Shown: positions 16,189-24,199, counted from the stretch's first letter. The stretch is 64,000 bases of DNA from Terrimonas ferruginea DSM 30193 (GCF_000425585.1 NZ_AUDS01000019.1:84992-148991), one strand, 5' to 3'. Notes: generated by a model not told the origin, from the letters alone. A program made the numbers and translations.

Positions 16189-17553
16189 TCAAAACTTCCT
16201 CACACGCTGCGGGTACTTATCCGCATAACTATGCACCAGGTTGCGGATAAACAAATTCTCTTTATAAGGCGTCAGCATATCGCGTAATTGATCGATATCG
16301 CTGATCTGTATATCGGAAGCGATATAGCCCATCGCCACAAATTCCCCTTTCCATACCAATATGCAGGATTGCTCCTGTGGTTGCCTTCCTTCTTCCACGA
16401 TAACAAAAGAAGGACGTTCTTGCACGGAACGCATGGCTGCCCTTACGCGTTCATTGTAAGTGTACGCATCTTCTTCATGTTCGCAGGCGCCATCGCAGTA
16501 GCCGTCTTCCAGGCCCACGCAACGGTCGTTGCTGGTCTGGATAAAACACAACTTCGGACACAAACGGTATTCCTGTATCAGGCGGCGCAGCAATGTATGG
16601 CCTTCGGTGAGGTAATGGAAAGTATGAACGGCTTCGAGACGGGCTTTGTTTTTTTCAATGATCAACCGCTGATAACCATTGCGGTCCTCATAGGCGAAAA
16701 TGCCATAAAGCTGCTCCTGTCTTTTTTGGGAATAGTTATAGATGGGCCAGCGTTTTTTGATTTCCGTTGATTCCAGTATCTGGGCCATTAGTTCGGTTGC
16801 ACAAGGCTGGTAGGATATCTGGTGCGTATGCCGGAGAAAATTCTGTTTCTGCCGGCTCTGGCTGTTGTTGCTGAAATGGCTGTTGACCCGGTAGCGGATA
16901 TTGCGTGCCTTGCCTACATAGATCACCTTGCCCTTGTCATCATGAAAATAATAAACGCCGGGAGTATAAGGAAGTTGATCAAATTGTTCCTTCGGCACAT
17001 GTGGCGGCAGGATCGTTTCCTTGGAGTTCCGTTGCAGACTTTTAAGGATGAATTTTTCTTCATCACGCTGTAATAAATAGGAAAACAGTCTGGCCGTGGC
17101 AGCGGCATCACCTGCGGCACGGTGACGGTCTTCCAGCGGAATGCCTAATGAATGACATAAATTGCCGAGACTGTACGAAGGAAAGCCCGGCGCCAGTTTG
17201 CGGCTCAACCGGACCGTACACAGTTTTTTTACCTGCAATTCATATCCGCATTTACTCAACTGGCCCTTGACAAACGGATAGTCGAAGTTGACACTGTGTG
17301 CAACAAACACACGTCCGTCCAGCAATTGATAAACTTGCTCTGCAATATCTGCAAACGAAGGCGCAGCTTCCACCATTTCATTGGTAATGCCGGTGAGCGC
17401 CGTAATGTAGCGGGGTATGTGCTGATGCGGATTGACAAGTGACTGAAATTGTCCCGTTACCTGCTGGCCATCGTGCAGCATGATGGCTATTTCCGTAATA
17501 CCATTACCGGACGCGTACGACCCCGTTGTTTCTATATCCACTATCGCATACAT
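16189..17553 (-). CDS. DnaQ-like exonuclease fused to GIY-YIG (UvrC/Cho-like) nuclease
   Basis: 454 residues from ATG 17553. The N-terminal 165 residues are a DEDDh exonuclease as in the epsilon proofreading subunit: D6 and E8 (IVDIETTG), the Asp of VAHSVNFDYPF, and HRAAGDAAATARL supplying the His and last Asp. From about residue 190 comes a GIY-YIG domain (TPGVYYFHDDKGKVIYVGKA, then NIRYRVNSHF and ILESTEIKKRWPIYN with the catalytic Glu), as in UvrC and Cho. The C-terminal 170 residues have a cysteine cluster (CFIQTSNDRCVGLEDGYCDG) that could bind metal. The fusion is known in Bacteroidota and Actinobacteria and probably works in DNA repair. The upstream ATG at 17589 adds an unlikely N-tail. 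Confidence 0.92.
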   Translation of the reverse strand: MYAIVDIETTGSYASGNGITEIAIMLHDGQQVTGQFQSLVNPHQHIPRYITALTGITNEMVEAAPSFADIAEQVYQLLDGRVFVAHSVNFDYPFVKGQLSKCGYELQVKKLCTVRLSRKLAPGFPSYSLGNLCHSLGIPLEDRHRAAGDAAATARLFSYLLQRDEEKFILKSLQRNSKETILPPHVPKEQFDQLPYTPGVYYFHDDKGKVIYVGKARNIRYRVNSHFSNNSQSRQKQNFLRHTHQISYQPCATELMAQILESTEIKKRWPIYNYSQKRQEQLYGIFAYEDRNGYQRLIIEKNKARLEAVHTFHYLTEGHTLLRRLIQEYRLCPKLCFIQTSNDRCVGLEDGYCDGACEHEEDAYTYNERVRAAMRSVQERPSFVIVEEGRQPQEQSCILVWKGEFVAMGYIASDIQISDIDQLRDMLTPYKENLFIRNLVHSYADKYPQRVRKF

Positions 17554-17672
17554 GGTAAAAAAAGCGACAGCTAAGATCGTATTTTCCAAAATAAATTCCT
17601 AAAATAATTAGCAAAATATTGTTTTATAACGGATAAATTTTTTTTCCGGCCTAATCATCAAATCTTTGCGGC

Positions 17673-18617
17673 ATGCAGGATAAGTTCGACATGTTTCGCA
17701 ACAGGCTGGAAAAAGTGTACAGGCATCTCTCCAAAACGGCAAAAAGGCAGGGTGTTACCTGCTATCGTCTCTACGACCACGATCTGCCGGAGTTTCCGCT
17801 GTGCGTGGAATTGTATGAAGACAAATTATATGTTGCCGAGTACAAGCGCCGTCATAACCTGACCGACGAAGAACATGACAACTGGCTTTCGAAAGCGTTA
17901 CTGGTGTTATCGGAGATCCTCAGCGTTCCGGAAGAGCGTATTTTTCTGAAACTGCGTCAGCGCAAACCCGGACGCCTCGGTCAATATCAACGCCTCGAGC
18001 AGGCGCGCAACGAATGGGTAGTGGAAGAAAACGGTTTGAAGTTTCTCGTAAACCTGAGCGATTATCTCGATACCGGGTTATTCCTCGACCATCGCCTCAC
18101 ACGCATGCGTGTAAGAGAATTAAGTGAAGGTAAAAAAGTGCTGAACCTTTTTTCCTACACCGGTTCCTTTTCTGTATACGCAGCGGCTGGCGGTGCTACA
18201 CAGGTTGATACGGTGGATATGTCGCGCACTTATCTCGGTTGGGCGCAACGCAACCTCGCGCTGAATGGGTTTACCGATGAAGACCGTTACCGTTTCATCC
18301 CTGCCGATGTAAAGCAATACCTCCGCGAACCTTCCGATACGTTGTACGATATCATCGTACTCGATCCGCCCACCTTCAGCAACAGCAAACGCATGGAAGA
18401 CATTCTCGATATCCAGCGTGATCATGTTGTGCTGATCAATCAATGCCTCGACCGGCTCAATCCCGGCGGACACCTTTTCTTCAGTACGAACTTCAGAAAA
18501 TTTGTGCTCGATACCGAACACATCAATGCCGCTTCGTTTCGCGACATCACGAAGGCGACCACACCGTTTGATTTTGAAGGGCGATTATTCCGCTGGTGTT
18601 ATTATTTCACGAGGTAA
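17673..18617 (+). CDS. RlmK-like 23S rRNA methyltransferase (C-terminal half of RlmKL)
   Basis: 314 residues matching the second half of the two-domain enzyme RlmKL of E. coli, which makes m7G2069 in 23S rRNA. Signatures are LVNLSDYLDTGLFLDHRLTR, the SAM-binding KVLNLFSYTGSFSVYAAAGG, the acidic VDTVDMSRTYL, and catalytic DIIVLDPPTFSNS. The RlmL (m2G2445) half is absent, and no THUMP domain is present. Similar stand-alone proteins are common in Bacteroidota; RlmI-like activity (m5C1962) is an alternative, but the PUA domain of RlmI is missing. The last 16 bp overlap the 3' end of the convergent lipase gene. Confidence 0.85.
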   Translation: MQDKFDMFRNRLEKVYRHLSKTAKRQGVTCYRLYDHDLPEFPLCVELYEDKLYVAEYKRRHNLTDEEHDNWLSKALLVLSEILSVPEERIFLKLRQRKPGRLGQYQRLEQARNEWVVEENGLKFLVNLSDYLDTGLFLDHRLTRMRVRELSEGKKVLNLFSYTGSFSVYAAAGGATQVDTVDMSRTYLGWAQRNLALNGFTDEDRYRFIPADVKQYLREPSDTLYDIIVLDPPTFSNSKRMEDILDIQRDHVVLINQCLDRLNPGGHLFFSTNFRKFVLDTEHINAASFRDITKATTPFDFEGRLFRWCYYFTR

Positions 18618-19699
18618 TCTTTTTGCAGAAGATGCATATATGCGCCAAACACGTGATGGGTGAAGGGCTTATCAGGATTTTCGGGGTATAATTCATAATA
18701 CCTGCTGTCAGGCATGAGGATGATGGGAGACCCTGCACGCATGTAATTGCCATCGTGTACATAGGTGGGTTCTTTCATACCGGGCAGCTCTTTGCGAAGG
18801 GCCAGCCTGAATAATTTTTTCCCAAGATATTTTTCATACTTGCGTTGTGCCTTGCGTGGCTTGCGTTCCATTTTGTTGTAAAGCGTATTGCCGACAAGCC
18901 GTACAAAGAACTTTTGTTTTTTGATGGTCTTGGGCAGGTTCACAAATACGTTGGTGGGGTTCAGACTGTTGATGGTTTGAATGGAGAAGGGTGTTTCAGG
19001 TACCCAGTCTGCCGCGTTTACCACATTGAAGCCCCAGCCGCCGCGGGTGATAAAATCATAATCGTACGCATAGAACATGTTGCCAGGCTTGGGTGCCGCG
19101 CTGCAATAGGTTTTGAATTTTACATCGGCGGGTAAACGTCCGGCCTGTTGTTCGTAATGCAGGTAGGAGCGGAGCAAAAAGGAGATGGCGCCTCCCTGAC
19201 TGTGACCGAAAATGTAAAATTCTTTGATCTTGTTTTTACTGTAATACTCGCGGATTTTATTCGCCACATCGGGTCCGAGATAAGCGAGTGCTACCGTCCA
19301 TCCCACATGCACATTGGCTTTGGGATCTGCGGAAAGTTTATAGGAGAATTGCGTAGTGTCATTGAGTTGCAGGCTGCCGGTAGCGGGAATCATGGCCGCA
19401 TAGAAATTGGCCAGCCAGCTTGCTTTATCCGCCACTGTTCCTCTTACGTCGATTACGGCCACACCGTCTTCGCGCAGGTACAATGTCCAGCGGTTTTTGA
19501 GGCCTACTTCAGGGGAACGGTATTCGAGATGATAAGGGTCGTGTGTAGTGAGACGGGCTGCTGAATCGGGAATACTCGAGCTGTAAAAAGCAAGCGATAA
19601 AAGCTGGGCGTATTCGCGGGCATCAAAGCCTGGTTGAATGGTTTGGGCATGGCTGCGGGAGAGCAGCAGGCATAAGACAAGGCAGCTGATAAAACGCAT
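18602..19699 (-). CDS. secreted class 3 lipase-like hydrolase
   Basis: 365 residues. The signal peptide is MRFISCLVLCLLLSRSHAQ, followed by an alpha/beta hydrolase domain of the fungal-lipase-like class 3 family, with the nucleophile elbow FYIFGHSQGG (Ser 167) and AVIDVRGTVADKASWLANF before it, which supplies the oxyanion region. A catalytic Asp is probably in NAADWVPETP and the His near FTHHVFGAY. It should hydrolyse lipid esters outside the inner membrane. The C-terminal 100 residues contain a basic stretch (MERKPRKAQRKYEKYLGKK). It ends 16 bp inside the convergent RlmK gene, so the two transcripts overlap at their 3' ends. Confidence 0.88.
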   Translation of the reverse strand: MRFISCLVLCLLLSRSHAQTIQPGFDAREYAQLLSLAFYSSSIPDSAARLTTHDPYHLEYRSPEVGLKNRWTLYLREDGVAVIDVRGTVADKASWLANFYAAMIPATGSLQLNDTTQFSYKLSADPKANVHVGWTVALAYLGPDVANKIREYYSKNKIKEFYIFGHSQGGAISFLLRSYLHYEQQAGRLPADVKFKTYCSAAPKPGNMFYAYDYDFITRGGWGFNVVNAADWVPETPFSIQTINSLNPTNVFVNLPKTIKKQKFFVRLVGNTLYNKMERKPRKAQRKYEKYLGKKLFRLALRKELPGMKEPTYVHDGNYMRAGSPIILMPDSRYYELYPENPDKPFTHHVFGAYMHLLQKDYLVK

Positions 19700-19761
19700 G
19701 AAGAAAATTTACTTAAATATACGCGGCAAAAGGCTAAGAGGATGCGTGTTTACGCAAAAAT

Positions 19762-19786
19762 AAAGGGCGTACATGGTACGCCCTTT
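19762..19786 (-). terminator. terminator of mdh
   Basis: Stem AAAGGGCGTAC/GTACGCCCTTT. The minus-strand transcript then continues into ATTTTTG, giving the U-rich tail. It lies 22 bp after the mdh stop. Confidence 0.85.
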
Positions 19787-19808
19787 CGTATAAATATCAG
19801 GGAAAAGC

Positions 19809-20738
19809 TCAGAGGGTTTTCAGCACGTCGTTCATGCTTCTTACCGCGTCGGCGCTCTTGTTGAATTCTGCTTGTTCTGCTTCGTTCAATCCGAAGTCCA
19901 GGATTTTCTCCCAGCCGTTGCGGCCGATGATCACAGGTACGCCCAGGCAGATATCTTTCTGGCCATACTCGCCTTCGAGGGCTACGCAGCAGGTAAACAA
20001 TTTCTTCTCATCGCGCAGGATGCTTTCTACCAGGGCGGCACCGGCCGCACCGGGAGCATACCAGGCAGACGTACCGATGAGTTTGGTAAGGGTAGCACCA
20101 CCCACCATTGTATCGGCCACGATTTGTTTTTGCTGATCTTCAGACAGGAACTGTGTTACGGGTACGCTGTTCCAGGTAGCGAGGCGGATGAGGGGGATCA
20201 TGGTAGTATCGCCGTGGCCACCCACTACAACGGCATTCAGATCGGCCGGGCTGGCACCGAGGTGCTGGCTCAACTGATACTTGAAGCGGCTGCTGTCGAG
20301 TGTACCGCCCATACCGATGATACGGTTTTTAGGCAGGCCTGTAGCAGTGAGCGCGAGGTAGGTCATGGTATCCATCGGGTTGCTGATCACGATGAGGATG
20401 GCATCCGGAGAATATTTGAGGATGTTTTCGGCAACAGACTTTACAATACCGGCGTTGGTACCAATGAGTTCTTCACGGGTCATGCCTGGTTTGCGGGGAA
20501 TACCGGAGGTGATAACGACTACGTCGCTGCCGGCAGTTTTGGAATAATCATTGGTGCTGCCGGTGATCTTGGTGTCAAAACCCAGCAGTGCCGCCGTTTG
20601 CATCATATCCTGTGCTTTGCCTTCGGCCAGCCCTTCCTTGATGTCCAGTAAAACCAGTTCCGAAGCGAGCTCTTTGCGTGCAATATTGTCTGCACAGGTA
20701 GCACCTACGGCTCCGGCACCTACTACAGTTACTTTCAT
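19809..20738 (-). CDS. mdh: malate dehydrogenase (LDH-like, NAD-dependent)
   Basis: 309 residues. The NAD site starts VTVVGAGAVGATCADNIA with D32 closing the fold, which favours NAD over NADP. Substrate and catalytic residues are R82 and R88 (IPRKPGMTREEL), R151 (DSSRFKYQL) and H175 (VVGGHGDTT). The R at 82 marks malate rather than lactate specificity. It oxidises malate to oxaloacetate in the TCA cycle in the cytoplasm as a tetramer. It has its own TATCTTTG promoter (20779-20786) whose -33 CAA/TTG lies inside a 7-bp repeat array, and a strong terminator, so it is monocistronic. Confidence 0.96.
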   Translation of the reverse strand: MKVTVVGAGAVGATCADNIARKELASELVLLDIKEGLAEGKAQDMMQTAALLGFDTKITGSTNDYSKTAGSDVVVITSGIPRKPGMTREELIGTNAGIVKSVAENILKYSPDAILIVISNPMDTMTYLALTATGLPKNRIIGMGGTLDSSRFKYQLSQHLGASPADLNAVVVGGHGDTTMIPLIRLATWNSVPVTQFLSEDQQKQIVADTMVGGATLTKLIGTSAWYAPGAAGAALVESILRDEKKLFTCCVALEGEYGQKDICLGVPVIIGRNGWEKILDFGLNEAEQAEFNKSADAVRSMNDVLKTL

Positions 20739-20778
20739 GAATCGAAGAATTTATGGAATGAGGAAATTATTTGCGCGG

Positions 20779-20807
20779 CAAAGATACGCAGGAAGTTAAT
20801 ACGTCAA
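20779..20807 (-). promoter_or_regulatory. mdh promoter with -33 in a repeat array
   Basis: The -7 is TATCTTTG (CAAAGATA on the plus strand at 20779-20786). The -33 TTG (CAA at 20805-20807) lies 18 bp away, inside the first unit of the 7-bp array, so repeat changes could alter the promoter. Confidence 0.6.
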
Positions 20808-20864
20808 TCGTGAATCGTCAATGGTGAATAGTCAATGGTGAATCGTGAATGGTCAATCGTCAAT
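20802..20864. repeat. 7-bp tandem array, family I, 9 units
   Basis: Nine units alternating among CGTCAAT, CGTGAAT, GGTGAAT, AGTCAAT and GGTCAAT. It overlaps the mdh promoter -33 and precedes the palindrome at 20881. Confidence 0.9.
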
Positions 20865-20880
20865 AAATCATCCAACCCCA

Positions 20881-20902
20881 TGGTTCGTGTATTCACGAAC
20901 CA
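20881..20902. repeat. GGTTCGTGTA palindrome, copy 3
   Basis: 22 bp, arms TGGTTCGTGTA and TTCACGAACCA, identical in core to copy 1. It lies between a family I and a family II array. Confidence 0.85.
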
Positions 20903-20948
20903 TCCTCGGGTCTTCAGCAAGGCTTGTGTATTTATTACCTAAACCCCG

Positions 20949-20990
20949 ACTTACTACTTAAAACTTACTACTTAAAACTTACTACTTAAT
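20949..20990. repeat. 7-bp array, family II (complement strand), 6 units
   Basis: ACTTACT and ACTTAAA alternate twice, then ACTTACT, ACTTAAT. It ends 5 bp before the stop codon of the gene at 20996. Confidence 0.88.
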
Positions 20991-20995
20991 ACTCC

Positions 20996-21508
20996 CTAAA
21001 GCCCAAACTTCGCTAACACCTTTTCAATGGGCAATGCGCCCTCCACCACCTCCATCAGTTCCTTCTTGCTATTGTAAAATGCGAGGAAGGGATAGTTTTT
21101 CAGATCGAAATAAACGGGCAGGAGGTAGTTGACGTCCTTGCCCACTACAATGTTCTTGTATCTGTTGAGGCCGTAGCTGGCAATGTATTCGCGCATACGG
21201 TCCAGCGGGGCCGTAGTGGCCATTACGATCTGGATCTTTTTGAAGCGTTCCATTTCCCGGATAATACCTTCCGTTTCATGCTTGCAGTGCTCACAATCGG
21301 GACTGAACAACATCAGCAACACAGGTTTTTTGCGGGCAAAATCTTCCCGGGTGAATCTGGTGGTGCTGTCCGGCAACAACAACTGCAACGGCAGGTTTTG
21401 CGGAAACCGTTTGTACGGCGGACGCGCTATGTCGACGCTGTCTGTTTGTGCTGCAAGCCCCTGCATGAGGCTGGTAATCATCAGCAGCAGGACAAGATAT
21501 CTCTTCAT
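20996..21508 (-). CDS. thioredoxin-fold (TlpA-like) exported protein
   Basis: 170 residues from ATG 21508 (MKRYLVLLLMITSLMQGLAA, a signal peptide). The thioredoxin-like domain carries the redox motif C72-E-H-C75 in LLMLFSPDCEHCKHETEG, preceded by FARKKPVLL and followed by a cis-Pro region near LKNYPFLAFYNSK. It probably reduces or shuffles disulfides in the periplasm, or is tied to cytochrome or metal handling as other TlpA proteins are. The C-terminus FLAFYNSKKELMEVVEGA fits the family. It is divergent from the BlaI gene; the two operators at 21582-21616 lie between them, so BlaI could control both. Confidence 0.85.
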   Translation of the reverse strand: MKRYLVLLLMITSLMQGLAAQTDSVDIARPPYKRFPQNLPLQLLLPDSTTRFTREDFARKKPVLLMLFSPDCEHCKHETEGIIREMERFKKIQIVMATTAPLDRMREYIASYGLNRYKNIVVGKDVNYLLPVYFDLKNYPFLAFYNSKKELMEVVEGALPIEKVLAKFGL

Positions 21509-21581
21509 CCTGCAAAGAAACAGCATTCAGCCACCGGGCGTCATTTAAATGCTAAAAAAGAATGCAAAAAATTTGCCTATC

Positions 21582-21596
21582 TACGAAATATTCGTA
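21582..21596. promoter_or_regulatory. BlaI/MecI-type operator 1
   Basis: Dyad TACGAA-n3-TTCGTA. It forms a pair with 21602-21616, 20 bp centre to centre (two helical turns), so both should face the same side of the DNA. Confidence 0.7.
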
Positions 21597-21601
21597 ATCT
21601 T

Positions 21602-21616
21602 TACGAAAACTTCGTA
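21602..21616. promoter_or_regulatory. BlaI/MecI-type operator 2
   Basis: Dyad TACGAA-n3-TTCGTA with central AAC, 7 bp before the BlaI ATG at 21624. The position suggests autorepression. Confidence 0.7.
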
Positions 21617-21623
21617 GATTTAT

Positions 21624-21980
21624 ATGGAACGTTTAACCACACAGGAAGAAGAAACGATGCTCGTGATCTGGCGTACAGGAGAAGGAAACATCAAGGCTTT
21701 TATGGAGCAGATGTCCGATCCGCCTCCTTACACCACATTGGCATCCACCGTCAAGAACCTGGAAAAGAAAGGTTATTTGCAAAGCCGGCTTATCGGTAAT
21801 ACTTATCTCTACAAGCCGGCTATTGACGAGGACGATTACAAAAAGAAATTCATGGGCACGGTGGTGCGTGAGTATTTCGACAACTCCTATAAGGAGTTGG
21901 TGAACTTTTTCGTAGAACAGAAAAAGCTCAGTGCCAAAGAGCTCAAAGAGATACTGCAGATGATTGAAAAGGGAAAGTGA
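21624..21980 (+). CDS. BlaI/MecI-family transcriptional repressor
   Basis: 118 residues of the winged-helix BlaI/MecI/CopY family: LTTQEEETMLVIWRTGEGN (helix 1), PPPYTTLASTVKNLEKKGYL (recognition helix and wing), then the C-terminal dimerisation helices. Such dimers repress their operon until the partner M56 sensor triggers cleavage. Two TACGAA/TTCGTA dyads directly upstream are the likely operators. The M56 gene follows after 27 bp. No beta-lactamase or mecA-like gene is adjacent, so the regulated function may be general envelope homeostasis. ATG 21624 follows the second dyad closely. Confidence 0.92.
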   Translation: MERLTTQEEETMLVIWRTGEGNIKAFMEQMSDPPPYTTLASTVKNLEKKGYLQSRLIGNTYLYKPAIDEDDYKKKFMGTVVREYFDNSYKELVNFFVEQKKLSAKELKEILQMIEKGK

Positions 21981-22007
21981 TCTTTTCATAATTAAATTAT
22001 TTCTTGC

Positions 22008-23510
22008 ATGTCAACCTTGTTGTTGTATTTGCTGAAGCTGTCATTATCGCTCGGCGTGATGTACATTTTTTACCGCCTGGTATTGCAGCGCTTCACCTTT
22101 TACCGTCATAACCGCTGGTACCTGTTGTTGTACTCGATGGTTAGTTTTCTTATTCCATTGATCGACCTCACCGATTTGTGGTCGCCGTCTTCACCGGGTA
22201 TGCAGCAGGTAAAAGAATGGGTGCCTCCTGTAACACAGTATGCACGTCCTGCCGCAGAAGCCGCCGGCCTCAGCACCTGGGTCATGGGCCTGTTGGTTGC
22301 CGTAAGCCTGTTTCTTTTGATACGTATCTGTGTCCGTTTATGGTCGCTCCGGCAATTGCGCAGCAAAGCTTCGCTGCTGCGAGATGGGCAGGTGAAAGTG
22401 TACCAGGTGGAAGAGCCGATCGCTCCTTTTTCTTTCGGCAATGCCATTTATATCAATCAGCATCAACATACCGCCGGTGAGCTGGAGAATATATTGCGGC
22501 ACGAGTTTGTGCATGTCCGCGAACGTCATACGGTGGACATGTTATGGGCAGAATTTCTATGCCTGATCAATTGGTACAATCCTGCCGCCTGGCTGATCCG
22601 GAAAGCTATCCGTCAAAACCTGGAGTTCATTGCGGATAACCGTGTGCTGGCCACCGGTGTTGATAAAAAAGAGTACCAGTACCTCTTGCTGCAGGTGCTT
22701 GGTCAGCGACCTGTACCGGCAGGCATTTCCTTCAATGTCTCTTCACTTAAAAAACGTATAGCCATGATGAACAAAAACAAAACAGCAAGGGCACATTTGT
22801 CCTGGTTCCTGCTACTGTTACCGGTAGCCTCCATCGTCTTACTTTCTTTCCGCAGCAACTGGCCGCCGGCAAAAACGACTATTGCGATAGCACCCGCATG
22901 GCCGCTTACAGACACGGTGCCCAAGGTGAAAGAAGTAAGAGTTCAGGAAAAAGCATTTAAAAAACCGGCGGCTAAAAAATCAGCCAAAGAGCCGGTAGTT
23001 AAAGAGGTGCGTTTCAAAGCGCCGAAAACGCAACCTGCAAAAACGGAAACCATTGAGATCGTACCTGTAAAAGAAAAAACAACAACGCTGCAATTGGCAC
23101 CCGTCGAAAAGAAAAAAGAGACCCTCGAAATCACGCCGGTCAGGGAGAAAAAAGTGCCGGCAGAGAAAATGAAAACCAGGGAGAGGAAGGTCCAGGAGAT
23201 CGAGATCATCGAAACGCCCGTGAAAAAAAGTAAAGCGGCGAAACTGCCCACGGAACAGCAATGGGAGAAAGCTGCTGCCGATAAAAAAGAAAAACGCGTA
23301 GTGGCGGCCGACAAGCAGATGAAACAGGTATACACAGGCAACGTTGCATACACCAATGGTAGAGTGACATTGATGTCCGACTCGGTTGTCATTACCAAGA
23401 CCGGCGATGCCAAAAACGGAACGTACCAGATGCGCGCCGACCATATCCGCGTGATCCCGGTGGAGCATACATCCAAAGATGCACCGGCACCTGCCCCCAA
23501 ATTGAAGTAG
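22008..23510 (+). CDS. M56 (BlaR1/MecR1-like) membrane metallopeptidase with an LptA-like tail
   Basis: 500 residues. The N-terminal 270 carry about four transmembrane segments (about 5-23, 37-53, 86-108 and 260-280) and the zinc motif H165-E-F-V-H169 (LRHEFVHVRERHT), the BlaR1-type gluzincin domain. Residues 295-435 are Lys/Glu/Pro-rich and likely unstructured. The last 60, from VYTGNVAYTNGRVTLMSDS, resemble the strand repeat of LptA/OstA. The classical penicillin-binding sensor domain of BlaR1 is absent, so the signal cannot be beta-lactam binding in the usual way. It is coupled to BlaI, 27 bp upstream. Confidence 0.88.
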   Translation: MSTLLLYLLKLSLSLGVMYIFYRLVLQRFTFYRHNRWYLLLYSMVSFLIPLIDLTDLWSPSSPGMQQVKEWVPPVTQYARPAAEAAGLSTWVMGLLVAVSLFLLIRICVRLWSLRQLRSKASLLRDGQVKVYQVEEPIAPFSFGNAIYINQHQHTAGELENILRHEFVHVRERHTVDMLWAEFLCLINWYNPAAWLIRKAIRQNLEFIADNRVLATGVDKKEYQYLLLQVLGQRPVPAGISFNVSSLKKRIAMMNKNKTARAHLSWFLLLLPVASIVLLSFRSNWPPAKTTIAIAPAWPLTDTVPKVKEVRVQEKAFKKPAAKKSAKEPVVKEVRFKAPKTQPAKTETIEIVPVKEKTTTLQLAPVEKKKETLEITPVREKKVPAEKMKTRERKVQEIEIIETPVKKSKAAKLPTEQQWEKAAADKKEKRVVAADKQMKQVYTGNVAYTNGRVTLMSDSVVITKTGDAKNGTYQMRADHIRVIPVEHTSKDAPAPAPKLK

Positions 23511-23566
23511 CCTGCGCTAATTTTCAAACTAACACATTACCAAATCAGCCCCGCATTTTTTAGATT

Positions 23567-23597
23567 TTGCGGTTAAAAGGGCAGACCCTTATCTTTG
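23567..23597 (+). promoter_or_regulatory. efp promoter, TTG-N20-TATCTTTG
   Basis: The -33 TTG is at 23567-23569 and the -7 TATCTTTG at 23590-23597, spaced as in the Bacteroidota consensus. The ATG is at 23633. Confidence 0.78.
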
Positions 23598-23632
23598 CCT
23601 CCCCGAAATTTTCCGGGATCAAAATCGCAATT

Positions 23633-24199
23633 ATGGCAACTACCTCAGATATCAGCCGGGGCATGATCATCAAACTCGATGGCAGCCTTTATTCTATCGT
23701 AGAATTCGGTGAAAACAAAACTGCCCGCGCAGCCGCCAAAGTATGGGCCAAGCTGAAAGGTGTAGACAACAACCGCTCCATTGAAAAAACATGGAACTCC
23801 GGTGACAATATCTACCCCGTGCGCGTGGAAAGAAGAGCGTATCAGTTTCTTTACAAAGACGACTCCGGCTACAACTTCATGGACAATGAATCGTTTGAGC
23901 AGGTAGCACTTGCCGAAACACTGATCGATGCTCCCCAGTTCCTGAAAGACGGACAGGAAGTAAGCGTGCTCATCAACACCGAGACTGAACAACCGATGAG
24001 TGTTGAATTGCCTGACAAGATTGTATTGCTGGTAACCTACGCAGAGCCGGGACTGAAAGGCGACACCGCCACCCGTACCCTGAAGCCTGCAACCGTGGAA
24101 ACCGGCGCTTCCGTAAGCGTACCTTTGTTTGTAAACGAAGGCGAACTGATCCGGGTGAATACCAAAACCGGTGAATACGTTGAACGCGTAAAAGAATAA
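23633..24199 (+). CDS. efp: translation elongation factor P with EfpL/YeiP-like decoding loop
   Basis: 188 residues from ATG 23633. The three-domain fold of EF-P is clear, with the canonical C-terminal signature GDTATRTLKPATVETGA, VPLFVNEGELIRV and TKTGEYVERVK. In domain I the loop that enters the peptidyl-transferase centre reads GENKTARAAAKVWAKL rather than the usual VKPGKGxAF. TAR32AAA aligns with TAR33GAA of E. coli YeiP/EfpL, so the tip would be an arginine. The body is canonical EF-P; only the loop is EfpL-like. It should relieve ribosome stalling at proline runs. A promoter (23567) and a terminator (24217) make it a separate unit before accBC. Confidence 0.92.
   Translation: MATTSDISRGMIIKLDGSLYSIVEFGENKTARAAAKVWAKLKGVDNNRSIEKTWNSGDNIYPVRVERRAYQFLYKDDSGYNFMDNESFEQVALAETLIDAPQFLKDGQEVSVLINTETEQPMSVELPDKIVLLVTYAEPGLKGDTATRTLKPATVETGASVSVPLFVNEGELIRVNTKTGEYVERVKE

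Noticed and set aside
21624..23510. Beta-lactam resistance regulon
   Set aside because: BlaI/M56 pairs are general in Bacteroidota. The sensor domain is missing and no beta-lactamase is adjacent; the serine hydrolase at 3211-4725 lies 17 kb away and is not of clear resistance type.
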